Source: Symbiodinium sp. CCMP2592 (lineage: Eukaryota; Sar; Dinophyceae; Suessiales; Symbiodiniaceae). Taken from it: a DNA stretch of 64,000 nucleotides. The position numbers and the translations under genes are program-made. The notes under the pieces are model-generated. The model worked only from the letters and a program-made list of their open reading frames with translations. It did no database searches and had not been told where the DNA came from. The stretch lies in assembly GCA_905221615.1 (NCBI GenBank), contig CAJNDT010000580.1, positions 257,511 through 321,510 on the forward strand, written 5' to 3'. Every line of letters begins with the position of its first letter. Positions within the stretch are counted from its first letter, which is position 1. Shown piece after piece: positions 34,049-44,429 of this stretch.

Positions 34049-35097
34049 TTGTGCCACAGAAAAACGGAAGTTGTGACGCTGGTGCTCAGAACAATCATAC
34101 TGCAGACCTAGCCTGCTATGGCTTCTGTTTTGGGTGCGTGGGGTGGTGGGGGCGTGGGGCTGGGTCTTGGGCAGGACAGGGCCAGTTGAGTTTGAGATTG
34201 GGGCTTCAGTGTCTCACTATCGGTGTGACATGTGCTGGTCTTCGCGTTGGGCATCTAGGATCGCAGGCTCTTAATGTAGGGTTGGCGGGCTGGGGGGTTT
34301 TGGGTGTTAGGCTTCGGTGGAGTTTGAGGTTTGGGGCTTGCAGGGCTTATGTCCACTGTAGAATCGAGGTATGCTTCCGGAAAAAGGTCTGATGTCAAGA
34401 GCGGTGTAAGCGGATTTTCTTCGTGGCGATTAGGGTTTGAGGATAGGGTTTATTTAGGACTGTATCACCTCTTCCTGCTCAAAGCACAAAAGCTGCAGGG
34501 ATTTATAGAAAAAATCCTTGAGCCCTACACCCTGCACACCCTGAACCCATAATTAGAGGGTAAGCTCCAAAAAAAATCATAGGGTAAGCTCCAAAAGAAA
34601 TTATAGGGTAAGCTCCAAAAAAAACACTCGGGGTTTGAGATAAAAGCACCAGGCTTCGATACTAAAGCTCTCTCTGGGGTCCTCGCCATGTCACATGGTC
34701 GAGAACACAGGGGTTCAGACCTCAGTCAGATTAGGGCTCATTAGGGTTTGGGGCTCAGGGTTTTGGGGTTTATTGAGGGTTTAAGGACTATTAGGGTTTT
34801 GGGTTTAGTTTAGGGCTTTTTTTTTTTTTTTGTCGCCCCTTTTCCGTACCGCCACAAGGTTAGTCCAGAAGGCCTGTTTAGTTTAGGGCTTAGAGTTCAA
34901 GGTTTAGGCTTTGGGGTTAGGTCTTCGTCGCATTTCGAGAGTAAGGGGGCGGATGGGGGATGCTGCTCTGGAAATGGGTTTGGCACAGTTTGTCCTGGAA
35001 TCCCTAGCTCCAGCAACTTCTGAATCGGCATCCAAGCAATGGAGCATGTCCAACTAAACATCCTGCTACCCCACACTGCTCTGGACCCGTCTTGACC
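34049..35097. other. G-rich strand and telomere-like background
   Basis: 34120-34340 is GGGGCTTGGG-rich on the plus strand, and 34725-34940 is TTTAGGG-like with a T tract at 34819-34832. No gene is supported apart from the tandem repeat listed separately. Confidence 0.45.
34557..34624 (+). repeat. 24-bp tandem repeat, three copies
   Basis: AGGGTAAGCTCCAAAAAAAA with an AT-rich spacer is repeated three times with 1-2 changes. Confidence 0.85.
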
Positions 35098-35282
35098 TCA
35101 TTCAACCACGCTCGGGCCCCTGCGCCACACCTGCGGCTTTTTGTGACGCCGGATCGAAATGGCTGCTTGCTTCAGTATGCTCAGAGATGGTTGTAGGGAC
35201 CTGAAGTACATGCCTTCTTGCATCTGCTGAAGCTCTTTCAGAAGGGTAATTCGGGCAGGATCTTGGGATGCGTGAGAGTTCA
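35098..35282 (-). CDS. Possible 3'-terminal exon, unrecognised
   Basis: On the minus strand a long pyrimidine-rich tract ends in TTTTTTGCCAG (35283-35293). About 60 open codons follow, up to TGA at 35098-35100. The translation has a helical start (RITLLKELQQMQEGMYFRSL) and a basic end (SIRRHKKPQVWRRGPSVVE). The acceptor is the best in the window. No family is recognised, and upstream exons are not identified. Confidence 0.3.
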
Positions 35283-35489
35283 CTGGCAAAAAATGCAAAC
35301 GGGAAAAGGCAAAGATGCAAAAAATATGCTGGCGATTGAGGCTGCTGCATGGAGTCCGGGATCAACATATTCCTGTAAACCGGTACACGTAAAAACCCCA
35401 AACATCCCCAAACCCTCCAACCCTCAATCCTCGAGTGCCACCACACCAAAAGCTCCACTACACTAAATAAAATGTAATGAAATTTCATG

Positions 35490-36255
35490 GTTTCCTTAAC
35501 CGTCTTACTTCATCGGATCCTTAACATTAGTCTATAAGGACTCTATATCCTGCGTAAAGGTTTGAAATAACCTTGTGTTGCTCACTGAAGAAGAACTCCA
35601 GACGCCAGCACTGGCATGGAATAAAGCCTAAAGGCCACATACTCGGGCGTTCTGGAGGATCAGAGACATCTGCGGTGCAGGCTTCACGTAACGTGCTTAA
35701 TCTTGAGAATTCTGAGTTCCATATCCCACAACTCTTGTGAAAAACAGTGCAGGGCCTCAGCCACGCGAATCTCCTCCAACATGCTTTTCCAGACCTGGGC
35801 CACTTGAAACAACTGGGTTGCGGGCCCTGTAAGATTTAGGGGCTTCTGAGACCCTACGGAACACAGCCTTTCAGGGTTCCACTTTTGATTTCCTTATACA
35901 AGTTCTTTGTATAAGACTGTAAGTTTTTTTGCTGGTTCAGGTTTGGCTTGAGGATTCAGGTTTCTCAGTCTGACGAGAATGCCGTTGCAAAGCGGGTTCT
36001 GAAGCTGGAATCCGTGGCATGACCCAGAGATCTTGCCACGCTGTGTCCCGCAGACTTGGTAGTCCGGTCGTTCGATACTCCCCGAACTACTCTCTGTCGC
36101 ATTCAAGCCCACTTCATGAACCTCCAAGCAAAACCCTAAACACCTGAAACACTTGGATGTTTGGAGTGGTCAAATCCACCCAAGGCTCTTGCCAGTGGTC
36201 GCGAAAGCCGAAATCTGAGCAAACCTCGGACCTGAATCCTGAACCGACCCATACA
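35490..36255. other. No recognisable feature
   Basis: Mixed sequence. Fewer telomere-like units than elsewhere, and no element or supported gene. Confidence 0.4.
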
Positions 36256-36256
36256 C

Positions 36257-36345
36257 ATGAATGTGTGTGTGTATATATGTATATATATATATATATACAT
36301 ATCTAAGTCTATATGTATATGTGTATATGTACGTGTATATAATGG
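36257..36345. repeat. TG/TA microsatellite
   Basis: GTGTGTGTATATATG, then a TA run, then ATGTATATGTG units. Confidence 0.85.
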
Positions 36346-36368
36346 AGATAGAAAGATAGTTAGATAGA

Positions 36369-36450
36369 GGGGGCCTTACTAATTAGATATAATTAGAATA
36401 AGGATCTGGGGGTGTATGATACTATAATCACACTATAATCACAGTGGGAA
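36369..36450. mobile_element. Family B element, partial
   Basis: GGGGGCCTTACTAATTAGAT and GAATAAGGATCTGGGGG are a B left arm with a small internal duplication. The right end is not clear. Confidence 0.45.
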
Positions 36451-37461
36451 CCCTCGGGAAAAGTGTGTGGCAGCTTCTTCAGAGGTCTCTTGACCCTGTG
36501 TTTCCAAAGAATCCAACACCTCTCAAATGACCAGTATTCCTGCAACTGTACGAGTAGGTCAGCAGATTTGGTATAGTCTCAAAAGAGGTTCGCCATACAT
36601 GACGACACCGACATGGACAGTAGTCTCAGAAAGGCTTGAAATACCAAGGCCCGCACAGAATACGTTCTGCTTGCCATCTGTGGATCCTCCTGAGCGATTG
36701 TTTGTTCACTTGAAGTTTCAACGACTGTCCGTTTGGCTTTTGGTTCAAGAGTCGGGCAAATGCTATGTTTCATCACCATAATTGCTGTTAGCATCGAGGT
36801 TGTGAACGGCACATGCCCAACAACTACAGTCCGCACAGCCCAATATAGTCTCCGTGCAGAGCCCGAAAAACCCGAGCTCATGGGGTGTCGAGTTTAGGGA
36901 AACCGTAAACCCGACGTCGTGAACCTTTTTTCTCCAAATTTCTACAGTCCTGAACCCACAACCGCGGGAACAGACTGTAGACACCGAAATTAACCCTTAC
37001 CACAAGTCCTGAACCAAAACAACATAGACAAGCAAGCTCGTCCCCAAACCCTGGATCATCAAGCCACAATGAGACTCGAACTCAGGAACCCTGATGCTCT
37101 ACCTCCCTACATCCGAACTGTTTATCATACACTGTCATACACCCTAACCCCATCGAACAAATCCTGAATCCTAAACCCTAAACCTCATAACCCTGAGCCC
37201 AAAAGCCCTAAGCCCGCATGCTCTTGCGTTTCCATCCCAGGCTCCACGTTGTCCTCGACGCTCTCCTCCGCAAGGGTTGAAAGTCTTTTTGGATGTTCAG
37301 CCAAGCATGGCTTCGGGACGTTGGCTTCGTGTGCTAGGCTATAAAGACTAGTTGTATGGAGTAGGGCGTTGTATCGAGTCGTATACAAGCATCTTAGCAT
37401 CTTAGGGGGATTGCTGGAGCCTTCAACACCAGGATAGGATTTGTAGTCAGTGTAGCATGAC

Positions 37462-37596
37462 TATAATCCTACAGGGACGATGTGTAAGGGAAATGAGTAC
37501 TCATCACCTAATCCTATAGGGACGAGGTAAAGGGCAATGATGACTCGTTGACTGATCCTTCAGGGACGATGTAAAGGGACATGATTCCTCGTTACC
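37462..37596 (+). repeat. About 44-bp tandem repeat, three copies
   Basis: Each unit contains ATCC, then CAGGGACGATG or TAGGGACGAGG, TAAAGGG, AATGA and CTCGTT. Units differ by 10-20 percent. Confidence 0.8.
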
Positions 37597-37599
37597 CAG

Positions 37600-38503
37600 G
37601 CCTCTGTACCGAACCCGAAGACTGACCTGAACATGGAGGCGCTAACAGTGCCAGCATTCCCGCGAACTTGCCACAAACCTAGAAACTCCCCCGATTGTGG
37701 AAACTCTGCATGCTACGAGACAAGACGGGTGTAGTAGTATGATTTGAAAGAGATTATTAAATCAGGATGAGAGGTTCAGCTCTAGTGCAGTTGAAACCGC
37801 CGATCGACTCCCTCAATGGCACATGAAATCTGAGGGAACTTCCTAAGCTCCCGGACAGATCCTACGCCCGAAGCCCTAAGCCCTGTAAATCCTAAAACCA
37901 CTCTCTATACTTCATGGAACCCTTAGATAGAAACCCCAAGGCATGGCAGAATCGTTTTCAGAAGCCCAAGTAAGGGCGGCCTCCACCTGCCAGGCCGCAT
38001 CCTTTCGACCGGAAAATGTGACGTCCTCGCTCAGACAAGGCGGCAGCGTTCAATGCTTGAATGTTCGCATGCTGAGGTGGGTTAAGCTCGAAGATTTGTA
38101 AGATGAGGGCATGGGGCCTACAGAGCCTATGATGTCACGTTTTAGAGTTTAGGGTTTAGGGGGATGCCAGACTTACGGAGACAAAAGGATAAATCGAGAT
38201 TTGGGGAGGCTGCTGCTCGGGCCCGGGCTGTTCGAGCCGTCACTGCTGGAACTTTCACGTCCCAGGGAAGTTGCAGATCTGCAGCTTAGCCGAAATAACT
38301 TGTTTCCATTTCAAAAGAAATCTCAAAAGCAATGGCCTGAAACAAGATGTCGCCATCGTGCGGGACGTCTTTAATGTTGTACTGCTTAGACCAGGAGCCC
38401 GAAGTTATACACCCCTTAGAACCATAATAAACATAATATGGTCACTATATTCTTTGGGTTTTATATGACCAAAAATAAAACATAATTCCTAAGGAGACCA
38501 TAG
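37600..38503. other. No recognisable feature
   Basis: Mixed sequence. A short TTTAGGG run lies at about 38145-38160. No supported gene or element. Confidence 0.4.
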
Positions 38504-38589
38504 GCAATGATACTGTCCTCGCATTGCCCGGCGGCTGGGAAGTGGCCGATGAGGGCCCAAAGGCGTCGCTGAGAGAGCTGTGCCTGCAG
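38504..38589 (+). CDS. Possible internal exon with Nudix-like motif
   Basis: An acceptor-like CCATAG precedes an open segment ending at CAG|GTGGGC. The translation NDTVLALPGGWEVADEGPKA followed by SLRELCLQ resembles the first half of a Nudix box (G-x5-E-x7-R-E). The spacing to RE is six rather than seven, and the EE pair is absent. The donor GT belongs to the AGGT next to fold-back H copy 2. Opposite-strand frames are open too. Confidence 0.22.
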
Positions 38590-38591
38590 GT

Positions 38592-38690
38592 GGGCAGTTG
38601 TCAAAATTATGGTCCCTTTTTGGGTACCTGATATTAGGTGCCGTATTATATTGAGGACCCAACAGGAACCATCATTTTTGACAGTCACCC
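38592..38690. mobile_element. Family H fold-back element, copy 2
   Basis: GGGCAGTTGTCAAAATTATGG and TTTTTGACAGTCACCC bound 99 bp. Flanks AGGT (38588-38591) and ATGT match in three of four bases. Confidence 0.75.
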
Positions 38691-38811
38691 ATGTGTAACA
38701 AAGGCTTCAAGCCGTAAATCCCGACTTCCCAGAAGCCCCTAAGCCCTCAACCATGCAAATACTGCAGGAATGCTCTGCTAGACAACAGAAACAGCTCTCC
38801 CACACGATGCA

Positions 38812-39087
38812 TTGCCCTGCACCCTGCCTGGAGCATGGTCTTTGATGTCGGATGCCTGCAGCAGAGAGCTGGAAAAGGGTTCAAAGATTGAGCTCAGATC
38901 TTATAGGACTCATGGATTTGATGCCCCAAGGACTAGACTGCACCTTCGTGTTGAAGCATTCTACGACGTCAGAGCTTCGGGTTGTGAAGGGGCGGCGCTT
39001 GGGGCTATATGTAGGTCTAAGGCGTTGGAGTTTTTCTTCGGGGTCCAATCACCTATCGAGGGTACTAATGACGATATACTCCCGTAA
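38812..39087 (+). CDS. Unrecognised open frame
   Basis: About 91 open codons with an overlapping second plus-strand frame of similar length (38852-39139). Both translations look like soluble protein and neither is recognised, so one or both are chance. Listed because it lies between two other exon-like segments. Confidence 0.12.
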   Translation: MPCTLPGAWSLMSDACSRELEKGSKIELRSYRTHGFDAPRTRLHLRVEAFYDVRASGCEGAALGAICRSKALEFFFGVQSPIEGTNDDILP

Positions 39088-39152
39088 ACACCAACCAGCA
39101 TTACTGTGTTGCTACATTACACAGACAAATATGTGCTAGTAGACCAAACTAC

Positions 39153-39410
39153 CTGACCAATTGGGTACTTTGACCCCTTGGAGTCTTCGAGTTTGATTGG
39201 AAAAGCCTCGTGGCTGAACTTCGGGCCCATAAGGCCTTGCAACAATGCTGCCCCCTGGAGGTTTCGGAGTGTGAGGATTTGGTGGGTTTTCTCCATCTGC
39301 ATATCAAGTTCAGCATCCTCGCTATAGAGCTTCGTCTTTGGGGTTTCCACGGGGTGAATCTTACAAACGTTTGAGGGGTCATTTACCGTAGTTGAAAAAG
39401 AGACTTTGGG
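39153..39410 (-). CDS. Possible internal exon, unrecognised (strand uncertain)
   Basis: The minus strand is open for about 85 codons, ending at a good donor CAG|GTAGTT (junction at 39153/39152). The translation is D/E/K-rich (for example YSEDAELDMQMEKTHQILTL). The plus strand is equally open over 39182-39352 and ends at GG|GTGAAT. I cannot decide the strand, and no family is recognised. Confidence 0.22.
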
Positions 39411-39609
39411 GCTTTAATTCGGAGTTGTCTTCCCAAACCTCCTATCCATAAGAGCTCCAACCCTAGCGCCGACACTGCAGACCTGAAGCCGTATAAGTCT
39501 TAGAAGCCTCAAGCCCCACATCATCCTTCAATCCTGAAAACCACCGAAAGAATGTGATCCTTCAGAAATGAGGATCCCCCGCAGAAGGACCCTCCACAGG
39601 AGCCAGTTT

Positions 39610-39743
39610 TAGGGCCCGAAAAAAGCACATAAGCAAAACAAAGATAGTGATATCCCATATGAACCCCCTTGCAATGAAGCCCAATGAGGTAGAGATATCG
39701 TCATAAAATGCTTATGCTTATATGTGCTTTTTGGGGTCCCTTA
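39610..39743. mobile_element. Family G fold-back element, copy 3 (5-bp target AGTTT)
   Basis: TAGGGCCCGAAAAAAGCACAT and ATGTGCTTTTTGGGGTCCC bound the element. AGTTT is duplicated at 39605-39609 and 39744-39748. The core has GATATCCC and GCTTATGCTTATATG as in copies 1 and 2. Confidence 0.8.
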
Positions 39744-39749
39744 AGTTTG

Positions 39750-40860
39750 GGGCCCCGACAGCGCAGCGAAAGTCGTGGCAGCCCTGCCACCAAGGAGATG
39801 AAGCCGAGCGGCTCGGTGAATCTGCCAAGGTCCGATAGGATTTTGAAATCTTGCTTTTGGGGTTTAGAGTTTCGACAAGAGCTTAGTAGCTTAGGGTTGA
39901 GGGGTTGGGGTTGTTGAAAAGTTTTAGGGTCTAGGGCTTCAGGATTTCAGGGTTGAGAGGTCTTTGGCTTGCTTAGGCTAGCGTACAGGATGGAGCTTTG
40001 CTCCGTTGCCTTGCATTTCCGAACTCTGACATGCCCAAGCATGATAAAGCTTCAGGGTCTACGTTGCACTCCATGGTTCGAGATAAACGGATTTATGGCA
40101 ACATGGTTTGAGGCTGCAGCTCCCCGTTGTAGGGTTTTCATACGTTCTGTAGGCCTTGTACTAGCGAACTTAGTAAACCTTACCGACGAGCAGGTAATCC
40201 CAACAACAGAATTGTGTTAAAGGTAGGGTTTGCAGGGTTTTTGCAGCCTTGGGGTTCGTTGAGTTGGAGGCCTGTCGAAATGACCCCCAAAGCCCCTAAA
40301 CCTTGAGCCACGAACCCTAAGCCCGACTTATTTCCTGTTTTGTCATCGGATAGCTTCTTCTTGAAGGGGTCGCAGCTGCTGTGAGCTGACGTGCAGGGAG
40401 CTATAACGATGACTCTCCACCTGCTTACCAGAGCTCTCAAAAGGGCGAGTACGAGGGCTTCAGCTACGCTTTGGGGCTTGGGGCTGAGGGTTCGAGAGGT
40501 CGAGGAAAAGGCCAATCGCTGAGACTCCAGACTTTAGGTCCTACCTAGCCAGAGCAGAGAAGCAAGCCTCATCCTTTATCCGAGCCTCCAAGGATTAGGA
40601 TTTAACAAGACATCTAAAGTAAAGGCTTACAGGCAAGCAACGGAAAAATTGTCCGGCTTCCATATCAGGAGATTAATGGCATCTGGTTAATGGCTGTCGC
40701 GTTGGGTTGAGGTGCTGTATCGGGCTCAAGCGAAGCAGCTCACGGCGCTGATTTGTGGAAGTTGTTCTAGTGTAGCGTTTGGCAAGGGTTTTTCAAGGCT
40801 TTGACACTTGTTCCGACAAGCCCCAAAAGGCTCGCATGTTCACCACACAATGAACCCCTC
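39750..40860. other. No recognisable gene
   Basis: Mixed sequence with overlapping short open frames at 40180-40515 on both strands. No element or recognisable domain. Confidence 0.4.
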
Positions 40861-40864
40861 ACAA

Positions 40865-40970
40865 GGGAGTTTCCGAAACTAGGGGTACCTTATGTTGGGG
40901 CCCTTATAATGAGGATCCTACCATTTAGGTTGCTGTGCTATATTAGGGTCCCATATTTTCGGAAACTCCC
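40865..40970. mobile_element. Family A fold-back element, copy 9 (target ACAA)
   Basis: GGGAGTTTCCGAAACTAGGG and TTTTCGGAAACTCCC bound 106 bp. ACAA is duplicated at 40861-40864 and 40971-40974. Confidence 0.85.
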
Positions 40971-41013
40971 ACAAGCTTTAGAGGTCTAGGATGTCAAGAA
41001 AAGGAGCTTTGAG

Positions 41014-41499
41014 TTGTTCAGAAAACCTTACGTCACACATGATAATAGGACATGTAGGGAACCTGCACAAAGCACAGCGCAGTCCGAGGGCGAACGTGCT
41101 GATGCCGAGGGATCGCAGAAGAGTTTTGGGTTCAAACAACCGCATATTGTCGGGAGCTTGACAATTCGAATAGGTTTCCGAATATATAGCTGCATATATA
41201 GTTATCATATGACTGTCCAAGACACCCGTCAGCTTCACAGTCGGTGTCACACCGAACCCCAATGCACCCTGTTCACAACAAGAGGGGCATTAAGCTTCAA
41301 TATTTACAACGGGCTTTTCGGATGCATTATGCTACAACCATATAGGACTATAAGTATGGGAATACTGTTCGTACTCATTACCACACGCCTTAACCCTACC
41401 CTTACTATAGTAAACCTCCTATTGCACACACAGGTCACTGAAGCCCGCAGCCTCTTCGACATCCACCCTCTGAGCCGGCAGTGCATCGTAGGAGGTTGA
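41014..41499 (+). CDS. Long but unrecognised open frame
   Basis: One plus-strand frame is open for about 161 codons without an ATG at its head. It covers a decayed family B fragment (AGCTTGACAATTCGAATAGG near 41156), which argues against a conserved protein. No domain is recognised. Confidence 0.12.
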   Translation: MFRKPYVTHDNRTCREPAQSTAQSEGERADAEGSQKSFGFKQPHIVGSLTIRIGFRIYSCIYSYHMTVQDTRQLHSRCHTEPQCTLFTTRGALSFNIYNGLFGCIMLQPYRTISMGILFVLITTRLNPTLTIVNLLLHTQVTEARSLFDIHPLSRQCIVGG

Positions 41500-41520
41500 T
41501 GCCGCCTCCTCCGTTTGAGG

Positions 41521-41695
41521 CTCTACAGGGTTTAGGATTTATCAGGGCTTAGGAGTTGCAAGGATCTGGGGTTTTAGGACGTATAAGGGTTTAGGATTTA
41601 TAAGAATCTATGATTCTAGGACTTATCAAGGTTTAGGATTCACAAGGATCTAGGGTTTTGGGACTTGTAAGGGTTTAGGGTTTCGGATTTCGAGC
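41521..41695 (+). repeat. About 42-bp minisatellite built from a telomere-like motif
   Basis: GGTTTAGGATTTATAAG / GGATCTAGGGTTTTGGGAC units repeat about four times. Each begins with GGTTTAGG and ends with GGACTTATAAG-like sequence. Confidence 0.75.
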
Positions 41696-41723
41696 TCGGG
41701 GCTTAGGATTAATTTAGTGATTA

Positions 41724-41820
41724 CTGGGTTGTGCTTTAAGCCCTTTGAAAATTATTTATGAATAGGTTCCCTTTATAAGGAAATAAGGGAAATTAAAAGT
41801 TTTCCCAAAGCACAACCCAG
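41724..41820. mobile_element. Family L fold-back element (5-bp target GATTA)
   Basis: CTGGGTTGTGCTTT and AAAGCACAACCCAG are perfect 14-bp ends. GATTA is duplicated at 41719-41723 and 41821-41825. Inner CTTTGAAAATTATTT pairs loosely with AATTAAAAGTTTTCCC. Length 97 bp. Confidence 0.8.
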
Positions 41821-41866
41821 GATTAGGGTTTAACTTCCAAGGCCAGTGTTTCACCATCAAGCATAT

Positions 41867-41969
41867 GCGAGTTTCCGAAAATTGGGGGGTACCTTATTTT
41901 GGGGTCATTGTACTAAGGATCCTACTATTTAGGGTACCATATTAGGGTCCCCTATATTCGGAAACTCCC
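41867..41969. mobile_element. Family A fold-back element, copy 10 (target ATAT)
   Basis: GCGAGTTTCCGAAAATTGGG and TATTCGGAAACTCCC bound 103 bp. ATAT is duplicated at 41863-41866 and 41970-41973. Confidence 0.85.
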
Positions 41970-41976
41970 ATATCAA

Positions 41977-42140
41977 ACAAGGGTACTATCTAATTCTGTA
42001 TAAGGGCCACTATGTATACAGGCAACTGCAAGGGTTACTAGGTGGATCACGTTTCAGGGTCCGAAAAGGGTCACTATGTGTACAGGTAGTAGGGGTTGCT
42101 ACATGTTTCAGGGTTCTATCAAATAAGGTTACTAGACGGA
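41977..42140 (+). repeat. Imperfect tandem repeat, about 60-70 bp units
   Basis: AGGGCCACTATGTATACAGG and AGGGTCACTATGTGTACAGG head two units. Each is followed by GGTTACTA or GGTTGCTA and GTTTCAGGGT. A partial third unit ends ACTAGACGGATCTGC. Confidence 0.65.
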
Positions 42141-42166
42141 TCTGCTCAAGATCACCTCTCCCCCAG

Positions 42167-42346
42167 CAGTCGCGCATGCCCTTGAAGAGGATTCAAGTGA
42201 GCAACTCTGTCTGCGTGGGCTGTGCGTCGCAGTTGGTGCACGTCCGGTGCTTTGTGCTCCGGAAGTCATGGAGCCATCGTCAAGAGTGGTCACGAACTTC
42301 CATGATTGCCCACAGCCAGGGCGGCCAGCATGTCGCCCACGCCTGA
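42167..42346 (+). CDS. Possible exon with zinc-finger-like C-x2-C-x5-H-x2-C
   Basis: A pyrimidine-rich acceptor (CACCTCTCCCCCAG, 42153-42166) precedes 60 in-frame codons ending at TGA. The translation contains CVGCASQLVHVRCF, whose Cys/His spacing resembles the second half of a PHD or similar finger. The other zinc ligands are not visible here and would have to lie in other exons. The minus strand is also open. Assignment is tentative. Confidence 0.22.
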   Translation, partial: QSRMPLKRIQVSNSVCVGCASQLVHVRCFVLRKSWSHRQEWSRTSMIAHSQGGQHVAHA

Positions 42347-42349
42347 AAG

Positions 42350-43379
42350 CCGTGACTAAGAAGCTCAGTCCTTCTCAGTCGTCCTTTCTGCTCTTCCTGT
42401 CGCCAGAACAGGGTTTAAGCTCAAAGTCCACGGCTTGAGGAGCAGTTTCGGGTTCAGGGCTTACAAACAATTTGGGCTTGGGGGTCTGTGGTGATTGGAC
42501 TTTAGGGCGTTTGGGCTTGGGTCTTTTGGGGCGGAGAATTTAAGGTTTCAGGCGTGAGGTTCTCAAAGTTCGGGGCTTCTCATGGGAACGAGGGGTTTAA
42601 GGTTTTTGAACGTGCTGTGGACATTCGCTCGGTGCGATCGTTCAGGGTTAAGGGTTTAGCGCGGCACGCCGCTCTTTTCAGAAACTTACCCAAATGACGC
42701 CCAACAAAGTGCCTAAACCCCACAAGCCCTGAAGCAAGTACAGCAGATGGACTCAAGACTCTGATAAATGGTATGCATCACTCAGACAAGACGCCACAGA
42801 AGCCAAACTCATGAAGCCTGCAGTGCTACCACCCCAAGTCCCGACAAAAGGAGAAACCGGAAACCTTTCCAACCTCTAGAATAAACCCAAGCCCCCAAAC
42901 CCCCAAACACCCCATAGTGCTCCTAAAAGCCTGCTCCTAACCCCCAACATTGCAACTCGAACCTGGAAAAACAGTGACTTGCATAATGGTGCTACATTAC
43001 AAAAGCATGGCTCTGCAGAGACGTTTGTCTACTATATGGGGGCAACTCAGCTCCCAGGGATAAATGCAGCCGCCTCGGAGGCTTCATCGATCGTTTGCGG
43101 GAAAGACGCAAACGCCTCCGGGTGTACTTATCAGGTCGTATGTTGCGGCTTTCGGGTTTTTGTTTTGTGTTTACGGATAGGCAGCCAAGGCTTGAGGGGT
43201 TTTAGTTCTGATAGGATTCAGGGCTAACGGGTTGTGGCTAACAGGTTCTAGGGCTGAGGCAGACTTACCCAGGAACCGCAAACCAACCGGGTCTGCTCCA
43301 GGCAAAGGCAGCAAGCAAAAACCATCAGTGCGAAAGCAATTATTTCAAAGTAACTCTCCCCACCCCGCCCCGCTTCATC
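42350..43379. other. No recognisable feature
   Basis: Mixed sequence with CCCCAAACCCCC-type units at 42885-42915. No element or supported gene. Confidence 0.4.
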
Positions 43380-43781
43380 ATGCCAAAGCCAACGCCTGAA
43401 CTGAAAATGATGCAACAACTCCCTTCCTATGTAGGCAATTGCTGGAAGTCCGCATCGGTGCAGACCGCTCCAAAACGCCTACAGAATGGAGTTCAATACT
43501 TTATGAACATGTGGCACCCTAAATTAAAAAGCAACTGTACAGTTCCATGCTATGCACAGTACAACTCAGCCGGCAAAGTCCAATCTTGTGCATTGCAAAT
43601 CCTCAGCGTGAAAGAGCTGACAGCACAGTGTAAACTCTTGGCACGTCTGCGTGTCTGCGCACGACAGCATTGCGCAACCTCGAAAAAAACTTCAAGGGCC
43701 TCAAGGTTTAGAGTCGATTTACTAGTTGAGGCTCCTTACGGCTCAGGACTCAGGACTTATGGTCGAAGAGAAACGCCCTGA
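43380..43781 (+). CDS. ATG-initiated open frame, unrecognised
   Basis: An ATG opens 133 codons, one of few longer frames in complex sequence that start with ATG. The translation is Cys/Lys-rich with no recognisable domain or signal peptide. No upstream regulatory context is seen, and the length is compatible with chance. Confidence 0.18.
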   Translation: MPKPTPELKMMQQLPSYVGNCWKSASVQTAPKRLQNGVQYFMNMWHPKLKSNCTVPCYAQYNSAGKVQSCALQILSVKELTAQCKLLARLRVCARQHCATSKKTSRASRFRVDLLVEAPYGSGLRTYGRRETP

Positions 43782-44429
43782 GCCCAGACAAACAATTCTC
43801 TACACCTAAACCATCCTAATTATTCCTTAGCGGCCCTAAACCTACATCCTTAAATGCTGCACCATGTTGAAATGCAGTTCCATCTCTGGAGATCGAACAG
43901 AAAGCCTCGGATGACTCCGTCCGGAAGCGCCAGCGGGTCTGCGCAGGATTCGGGTTGCGATTTAGGGCTTAGGACGTGGGGCCCTAAACCCCAAAGCCTA
44001 CAGGGCTGTTAGGGTTTAGGTTTTAGGGTCGGGATTCGTGGATCCTGGCTTCAGAAGACTTGCTTAGAGTTTCTACTAAGGCTTAGGCGCTTAGGGTTTT
44101 GGTGTTTGAGGCCTCTACATGCATAAGTACAGCTCGTGTGTCAGGTTGCTGGGGAAGTTGTGGCATAAGCTTCGTTCCTGAGAAGCCCAACCCCAATACG
44201 AGAACGCTACGAAGACTGTAATGGAAAATGCATTAAAGCCAAAGTTGTTAGGTTTTTGGATACTCCTCACAAATTGAGGTCAACTTGCACGAACCCTGTG
44301 TCTACGGTCGCAACAAGCACATGAAAATACATCCTACCCCTACACCCTCAGTGAGTTCCAACCCAAAACCCTAAACTACAAACTTCCAAAGCCGCAGGCG
44401 GTGATACTTGGACCTCTTAACCCCACCTC

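Noticed and set aside
37062..37115. tRNA-like string on the minus strand (GGTAGAGCATC ... GAGTTCGAGTCTC)
   Set aside because: The D-arm and T-arm-like parts are only about 12 bases apart, so there is no room for an anticodon arm, and acceptor stems are missing.
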